Shown piece by piece: positions 40,712 to 45,484 of a stretch of DNA of 45,484 nt. Position 1 is the stretch's first letter; the number at the start of each line of letters is the position of its first letter. The position numbers and the translations under genes are program-made. Under the pieces are notes generated by a model. The model worked only from the letters and a program-made list of their open reading frames with translations, was not told the DNA's origin and searched no databases. The DNA is from Polaromonas sp. (GTDB lineage Bacteria > Pseudomonadota > Gammaproteobacteria > Burkholderiales > Burkholderiaceae_C), in the NCBI GenBank assembly GCA_021731285.1, contig JAKFXR010000013.1, positions 1-45,484 of the forward strand, given 5' to 3'.

Positions 40712-43113
40712 GCGCCGTACTCGAAAGAGACCACGAAGACGAGTTTTTTGACTCGCAGATGCTGCCGCCCCAGGAGCGGGGCGTCACTTTTGAAGCCTTG
40801 TACTTCCGGCAATTGCAGCTGGTTACCAACCGCATTCACGAAACGGAGAATATCGACCAGATCATGCTGGAGGCCAGCCAGGACATCTGCAAATTGTTCA
40901 ATGCAGACCGGTTGACCTTGTACGCAGTCAATGAGGACCGCACCGCCATCATCTCCAAGGTCAAAACAGGTCTGAATACCAGCCGGGACCTGAAGTTGCC
41001 GATCAGCGCTCAAAGCATTGCGGGGTATGTTGCCTTGTCCAAACAGATGGTCAACATAGCCGATGTATACGACGAAGAGGCGCTGAAAAAAATCCATCCC
41101 AAACTGAGTTTTTTGCAGGAGGTGGACAAGCGTTCCGGCTATCGCACCAAGCAGATGCTGGTAGCCCCGGTGATGGATGGGGCCACCTTGTATGGAGTTC
41201 TCCAGGTCATCAACAACCGAAGCGACCAGCCCTTTGCAAAGCTGGAAGAAGACGGTGCGCAGCAACTCTGCAAAACCCTGGGAATTGCCATTCGTCAGCG
41301 CATGCAGCGGATGGAAGAGGGTCAGCGACGAAAGGCCACCAAGTATGACGGGCTGGTCGCCGATGGTGTGTTGTCCCAGAACGAGCTCTCGCAGTGTGTG
41401 CAGAAGGCGCGCGATGAGATGCAGTCGGTCGAACACCTGTTGATGGCGGACTACCGGATCCGTCCGGCGCAAATGGGCGCCTCGCTGGCGAAATTCTTTG
41501 GCGTGCCTTACGAGCCCTTCAATGCGGGCCGCATCCGCTCTGAAATGCTGCATGGCGCGCTCAAGCGTCATTTCATTGAGCAGCAAGGATGGATACCGCT
41601 CGAAGAGACGCCAGAGGGTCTGGTCATCATGTGTGTAGATCCTGAGGCGGTGCGTGGTGCCAGGGTCGTTCCGCAGGTATTTCCAAAGATCAGCAAGTTT
41701 GCCTATTGCGTGACGACCCAGACCGAGTTTGATGAAACGCTGAGTCAGCTTTTCGGCGCCGGCAGCGATGGCGGCTCGATCGACCAGTTGCTGGCCGACA
41801 TGGATTCGCCGCTTGAAAACGACGCCAGTGATGACTCGGCGCTTGAGTCCGCTGCGGCGGACAACGAACTGGTCAAGTTCGTCAACAAGGTGATCATTGA
41901 CGCGTACAAACAGAAGGTTTCCGACATTCATATCGAACCCATGCCGGGCAAGGCCAAGACGGGGATCCGCTTTCGCATCGACGGTACCCTGCAGCCCTAC
42001 ATCGAAGTGCCGGCGCAGTTCCGCCAGGCCATGGTGACGCGACTGAAAATCATGTGCGACCTGGATATTTCCGAGAAGCGCAAGCCGCAGGACGGCAAGA
42101 TCAAGTTCAAGAAGTATGGACCGCTCGACATTGAGTTGCGTGTGGCAACCATTCCCTCTGCAGGTGGCGTCGAAGACGTGGTCATGCGGATTCTTGCGGC
42201 CGGGGAGCCCATACCCATTGAAAAACTGGGGCTCACAGCTCACAACAGGGAGCGGCTCGAAAAAACCGTCTCCAAGCCATATGGGCTGTTTTACGTTTGC
42301 GGTCCGACCGGCTCCGGAAAGACAACCACGCTTCACTCCATACTGAAATTTCTCAACACACCCGACACAAAAATCTGGACGGCTGAAGACCCTGTGGAGA
42401 TCACGCAGAAGGGCCTGCGCCAGGTACAGATCAACAAGAAGGCCGGAATTGATTTTGCTTTGGTCATGCGGGCCTTTTTGCGCGCAGACCCGGACATCAT
42501 CATGGTTGGCGAATCGCGCGACAAGGAAACGGTGTCCATGGGTGTGGAGGCTTCCCTGACCGGGCACATGGTGTTTTCCACGTTGCACACCAATTCAGCG
42601 CCAGAGTCCATAACGCGTTTGCTGGACATGGGCATGGACCCTTTCAATTTTGCCGATGCCCTGCTTGGAATTCTGGCGCAGCGGCTGGCCAAAAAACTCT
42701 GCGATTGCAAAGAGGCCTATTTCCCCGACGCAGAAGAAATCAAAATGTTTGTGGCGGAGTATGCGGAGGAGTTGCGTCACACCGCTGCCTGGAAGGCGGA
42801 ACCTGCGGCTGAGGCCAAAAAACTACTGGACGGCTGGATTGCAGAGCATGGGGAGGGCGGCAAGTTGAAGATGTACCGCGCTGTGGGCTGCGACAAATGC
42901 AACAAGACCGGCTACAAAGGCCGGATCGGCCTGCATGAATTGATGATTGCCGATGACGCCGCCAAAAAACTCATCCAGGAGCGGGCCAGGGTGGCCGAAC
43001 TCTTTTCCTCCGCCGTTAACAGTGGCATGCGGACCTTGAAAATGGACGGGATGGAAAAGGTCTTGATGGGCATGACGGATATCAAAATGGTTCGATCCGT
43101 CTGCATCAAATGA
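40708..43113 (+). CDS. GAF-domain-fused PilB/GspE-type assembly ATPase
   Basis: 801 residues. An N-terminal GAF domain (about 45-200: ETENIDQIMLEASQDICKLF; LPISAQSIAGYVAL; LVAPVMDGATLYGVLQVINN) precedes the usual GspE/MshE N-domain (about 215-350) and the ATPase. Walker A is GPTGSGKTTT (532-541), the Asp box LRVATIPS-type strand precedes it, Walker B is DPDIIMVGESRD, and the His box is GHMVFSTLHTN. A cysteine module (LCDCKEAY and GCDKCNKTGY) is present. Ordinary PilB is about 570 residues and lacks GAF, so the motor seems to have gained a small-molecule sensor. With a cyclase and phosphodiesterase immediately upstream, cAMP is a likely ligand (inference). The protein is cytosolic and acts at the pilus base. 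Confidence 0.92.
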   Translation: MSAVLERDHEDEFFDSQMLPPQERGVTFEALYFRQLQLVTNRIHETENIDQIMLEASQDICKLFNADRLTLYAVNEDRTAIISKVKTGLNTSRDLKLPISAQSIAGYVALSKQMVNIADVYDEEALKKIHPKLSFLQEVDKRSGYRTKQMLVAPVMDGATLYGVLQVINNRSDQPFAKLEEDGAQQLCKTLGIAIRQRMQRMEEGQRRKATKYDGLVADGVLSQNELSQCVQKARDEMQSVEHLLMADYRIRPAQMGASLAKFFGVPYEPFNAGRIRSEMLHGALKRHFIEQQGWIPLEETPEGLVIMCVDPEAVRGARVVPQVFPKISKFAYCVTTQTEFDETLSQLFGAGSDGGSIDQLLADMDSPLENDASDDSALESAAADNELVKFVNKVIIDAYKQKVSDIHIEPMPGKAKTGIRFRIDGTLQPYIEVPAQFRQAMVTRLKIMCDLDISEKRKPQDGKIKFKKYGPLDIELRVATIPSAGGVEDVVMRILAAGEPIPIEKLGLTAHNRERLEKTVSKPYGLFYVCGPTGSGKTTTLHSILKFLNTPDTKIWTAEDPVEITQKGLRQVQINKKAGIDFALVMRAFLRADPDIIMVGESRDKETVSMGVEASLTGHMVFSTLHTNSAPESITRLLDMGMDPFNFADALLGILAQRLAKKLCDCKEAYFPDAEEIKMFVAEYAEELRHTAAWKAEPAAEAKKLLDGWIAEHGEGGKLKMYRAVGCDKCNKTGYKGRIGLHELMIADDAAKKLIQERARVAELFSSAVNSGMRTLKMDGMEKVLMGMTDIKMVRSVCIK

Positions 43114-43208
43114 CAAAATTGTCAGAGACGGCGAGCCTGGCCTGCCAAAAATCAGGGTTTACCGGTAAAAAATAAACCCAATGGTGTAGTTTCAGAGTGG
43201 GGTCCGCA

Positions 43209-43224
43209 TGGCACGGAACCTGCA
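43209..43224 (+). promoter_or_regulatory. Sigma54-type promoter of the pilin gene
   Basis: TGGCAC-GGAAC-CTGCA matches the -24/-12 consensus TGGCAC-N5-TTGCA at all but one base, with correct GG-GC spacing. It lies 38 bp before the pilin ATG. Sigma54 control of pilA through PilR is classical in Pseudomonas. Confidence 0.8.
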
Positions 43225-43261
43225 CAACATGCTCACCAGTTTTCTTAACCAAGGAGTTTTT

Positions 43262-43702
43262 ATGAAGCGTTCCATTCAAAAGGGTTTTACCCTGATCGAG
43301 TTGATGATCGTCGTGGCGATCATCGGCATTTTGGCTGCTGTGGCCTTGCCGGCTTACCAGGATTACACGGTGAAGGCCAAGATTGCAGAGGGTCCAAACC
43401 TGGTTTCCCCCATCTTCACGGCTTTGGGTGTGGCCTGTAGCGAAGGCTCGATTGCCGCTGCCAGCACTCCTGGATTTCCTTCGTTGGGTATTACGAGCAC
43501 ACCGATTGGCAAGTACATGACTGCTGCGTCGCTGAGCGGAACGATGGCCGCGCCAGTCGTTACCCTGACTTACGCCGCCATCGGCACCAGTGTGGCAGCG
43601 GGCCAAAACATTACTTACACCGGCACTTGTGACTCGATCAGCGGTCTGAAGTGGAATACCGTTGCCGGGTCCGTACAGAGCAAGTTCTATCCGAAAATCT
43701 AA
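43262..43702 (+). CDS. Type IV pilin (prepilin)
   Basis: 146 residues. A short basic leader MKRSIQKG is followed by the cleavage/methylation site and hydrophobic stem [20 protein letters not shown], with E5 of the mature protein present. The globular part has two cysteines (in VACSEGS and GTCDSI) that can form the C-terminal disulfide loop. It would be cut by PilD, then polymerised by an ATPase such as the one directly upstream. The ATG at 43262 has AAGGAG upstream. The short globular domain is typical of type IVa major pilins. It could also be a pseudopilin, but the disulfide loop favours a pilin. Confidence 0.93.
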   Translation: MKRSIQKGFTLIELMIVVAIIGILAAVALPAYQDYTVKAKIAEGPNLVSPIFTALGVACSEGSIAAASTPGFPSLGITSTPIGKYMTAASLSGTMAAPVVTLTYAAIGTSVAAGQNITYTGTCDSISGLKWNTVAGSVQSKFYPKI

Positions 43703-43720
43703 TTAGATAGCCAACCGCAT

Positions 43721-43756
43721 AACAAGGGAGCTTTTGAGCTCCCTTGTTTTATTTTG
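43721..43756 (+). terminator. Strong rho-independent terminator after pilin gene
   Basis: AACAAGGGAGCT (43721-43732) and AGCTCCCTTGTT (43737-43748) form a perfect 12-bp stem with a 4-nt loop, followed by TTATTTT. It isolates a short, highly expressed pilin message. Confidence 0.93.
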
Positions 43757-43823
43757 GGGCGGACTTGACTGAGTTCTGTCAATAGGCTTGCGCTGCGTGA
43801 GTCGTGTGAAGGAGAAGGTTAAT

Positions 43824-45484
43824 TTGCTAAAGCTCGCTCCACGTTTGTTGCTACTCGTCGTCGTGCTTGCAGCCATCCTGCTTTACCGCCCTGGGCTCCA
43901 TGGTCCGTTCATGTTTGACGATGGCTTCAACATCGTCGAAAACCAGAGTCTGAGATTGCAGGATTTTTCGAAGGAAGATCTGCTTGGGGCTGCGTATTCC
44001 GTACCCAATGGACTTTTCGGGCGCCCGCTGAGCATGCTCAGTTTCTCGCTTAACTACTACGTCGACAGAAACGATATCCAGCCCTTCCCGTCCGCCTACT
44101 CCTTCAAGGCAGTCAACCTTGCCATTCATTTATTGAATGGTGTTCTTGTCTTTGTCCTGACCCGGCTGCTGGTGGCGTTTTACCGCGAAAGGCGAGCACA
44201 GGCTCTACCGGCGAGTTATCCAGCCTGGCTTGCGCTCGCTGTTTCGGCTGCCTGGCTGCTGCACCCCCTGAATCTGACGACAGTGCTTTACGTCGTGCAA
44301 AGAATGACCAGCCTTGCAGCAATGTTCTGTTTTCTCGGGCTGGTGGTCTACGTGTGGGGCCGTAGCCGGCTGTTCAAAGGACTGCGTGGGGGCGCGCCTG
44401 CGGTTTTGGGCAGCCTGTTTGTGTTTACTCCTCTGGCAATGCTAAGCAAGGAGAACGGACTGCTACTGCCACTGCTCATTCTGGCAACGGAGGTGGTGTT
44501 ATTCCGGTTTGAGGCTCATAAACCGGCGGGGCGCCGATTTTTGTTCGCATGCTTTGCGGTCATTGTGATCCTGCCCGGTTTGTGTGTCGCGGCGTACCTC
44601 TTGCTTCATCCAGAAGTGCTCCTGGCGGGGTATGCGAGGCGTGAGTTCAGCGTGTCCGAACGGTTGATGACCGAGGCCCGTGTCATCTGGTTCTACTTGC
44701 GCCAGATCGTTGTGCCCAGCACCGCCTTGATGGGCGTATTTCATGACGACTTTGCAATATCGCGTGGGTTGCTGGACCCCATGTCTACCTTGCCCGCCAT
44801 TGCGGGAATCCTGGCGCTACCTGTTGCCGCATGGTTCCTCCGCAGCCGGCAGCCGCTGGTTGCGTTTGGCATAGTCTTCTTCCTCGTCGGCCACAGCATG
44901 GAATCGACTGTCTACCCACTTGAGCTTGTGCACGAGCACCGCAACTACCTCCCGATGTTTGGCATTTTGCTGGCCTTTTTTCACCTGTTGCTCACTCCAG
45001 TCGTCGCGGTAAGCACCCGCAAGCCGAGATTGGTCCTGGCAATGCTGCTGATCCCGCTCTTTGCCGTGGGGACATATTCCCGGGCCAATGACTGGTCCAA
45101 TCCCTCTAGCCTTTGGTCGGCAGAGGTTGACCATCACCCCGCATCCATCCGTGCCCACCTTGCATTAGGCGATCTGTATGCAGGGACAATGACATTTGAC
45201 CCTGATGCCAGAGCAGCAAACTCTCAACTTGCGCAGCAGCACTATGAGCAGACCCTCCTTGTAAACAAGTACAACGTGAATGGCCTGTTTGGGCTGGTTG
45301 AGTTGAGCAAGCTCCATGGGAAACCTGTCCAAAAGAGCTGGCTTGCCGATCTGAAGCATGGCCTTGAGAGCGAGCCCATTCCCCCCGGGACGAATGACAA
45401 CCTGATCCGCCTGGCCATGTGCAAACTGCAGCAAGACTGCCCTCTTCAGGTGCGCGATCTCTCCCAGCAATCCTCACATTCTTC
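43824..45484 (+). CDS. Polytopic GT-C/Tmtc-like protein with TPR-like tail (partial, runs off the window)
   Basis: Open reading frame of at least 553 residues with no stop before the edge. It starts with TTG at 43824, supported by GGAG 9 nt upstream. A first membrane helix (LLLLVVVLAAILLY) is followed by a loop with an acidic pair, FMFDDGFNIVENQSL, the typical position of catalytic acidic residues in GT-C glycosyltransferases. About ten membrane helices follow, with the conserved HEHRNYLPMFG motif of Tmtc-like membrane proteins. The tail after NDWSNPSSLW has TPR-like helices (AHLALGDLYAG; AQQHYEQTLLVNKYN). Its position directly after a pilin gene recalls TfpO/TfpW pilin glycosyltransferases, but homology to those was not recognised; that role is inference. 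Confidence 0.78.
   Translation, partial: MLKLAPRLLLLVVVLAAILLYRPGLHGPFMFDDGFNIVENQSLRLQDFSKEDLLGAAYSVPNGLFGRPLSMLSFSLNYYVDRNDIQPFPSAYSFKAVNLAIHLLNGVLVFVLTRLLVAFYRERRAQALPASYPAWLALAVSAAWLLHPLNLTTVLYVVQRMTSLAAMFCFLGLVVYVWGRSRLFKGLRGGAPAVLGSLFVFTPLAMLSKENGLLLPLLILATEVVLFRFEAHKPAGRRFLFACFAVIVILPGLCVAAYLLLHPEVLLAGYARREFSVSERLMTEARVIWFYLRQIVVPSTALMGVFHDDFAISRGLLDPMSTLPAIAGILALPVAAWFLRSRQPLVAFGIVFFLVGHSMESTVYPLELVHEHRNYLPMFGILLAFFHLLLTPVVAVSTRKPRLVLAMLLIPLFAVGTYSRANDWSNPSSLWSAEVDHHPASIRAHLALGDLYAGTMTFDPDARAANSQLAQQHYEQTLLVNKYNVNGLFGLVELSKLHGKPVQKSWLADLKHGLESEPIPPGTNDNLIRLAMCKLQQDCPLQVRDLSQQSSHS

Noticed and set aside
40693..42588. 631-residue minus-strand open frame
   Set aside because: Exactly opposite the GAF-PilB ATPase, which has complete Walker motifs. 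His/Gly-rich translation with no recognisable domain.
1..45484. CRISPR array, tRNA, rRNA, prophage or insertion sequence
   Set aside because: No regular repeat-spacer series, no tRNA-like folds, no integrase or transposase motifs found by eye on either strand. A tool-based scan could still reveal a missed tRNA.

Overview
The window looks like a chromosomal segment of a GC-rich betaproteobacterium of the order Burkholderiales, most like Comamonadaceae (Polaromonas/Rhodoferax type). The basis is the recA-recX and sucC-sucD housekeeping blocks, a topoisomerase III carrying a C-terminal SWIB domain, a single-domain BirA next to a SPOR protein, and several families of short palindromic intergenic repeats. 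No rRNA, tRNA, CRISPR array, integrase or transposase was seen. The genus is an inference and was not checked against a database.

Layout. 1-1.3 kb: tapT (DTW domain) and a VOC-fold gene, minus strand. 1.3-4.8 kb: a two-gene cassette of a NERD nuclease/SF1 helicase followed by an AT-richer gene for a long coiled-coil membrane protein; this is the best candidate for an uncharacterised defence-type pair. 4.9-8.0 kb: a small membrane protein, then a LuxR-type regulator translationally overlapped with a hybrid histidine kinase. 8.2-11.3 kb: a tight operon of alpha/beta hydrolase, patatin-like phospholipase, diiron ferritin-like protein and a small exported Sel1-like protein. 11.3-14.2 kb: a MocR regulator surrounded by three NTF2-like genes, with a palindromic operator in the divergent promoter. 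14.3-18.2 kb: GlsB/YeaQ protein, a frameshifted MFS transporter, a lone receiver protein, a SPOR protein and birA. 18.4-22.5 kb: a SET-domain methyltransferase divergent from a TlpA-like thioredoxin and topB. 22.66-23.29 kb: no gene, but a very large nested imperfect palindrome. 23.4-27.2 kb: a PuuD-like amidotransferase, a TctDE-like two-component system and a MarR regulator. 27.4-33.2 kb: recA, recX, argC (minus strand), sucCD and a TerC-family membrane protein.

The most striking block is 33.4-43.7 kb. Seven closely spaced plus-strand genes encode a CHASE2-Ser/Thr kinase, a PP2C phosphatase, a two-FHA protein, a CHASE2-class III cyclase, a class II cAMP phosphodiesterase, a GAF-fused PilB/GspE ATPase and a type IV pilin. 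The pilin has its own sigma54-type promoter and a strong terminator. The set reads as a self-contained circuit in which a reversible phosphorylation arm and a cAMP make/break arm, both starting from CHASE2 sensors, feed into a pilus or pseudopilus motor. It is followed by a membrane GT-C/Tmtc-like protein with a TPR-like tail, cut by the window edge, which is a plausible pilin-modifying enzyme.

Dispersed palindromic repeats of at least three families lie between genes throughout the window. They often sit at the ends of transcription units, where they may act as terminators or mRNA stabilisers.
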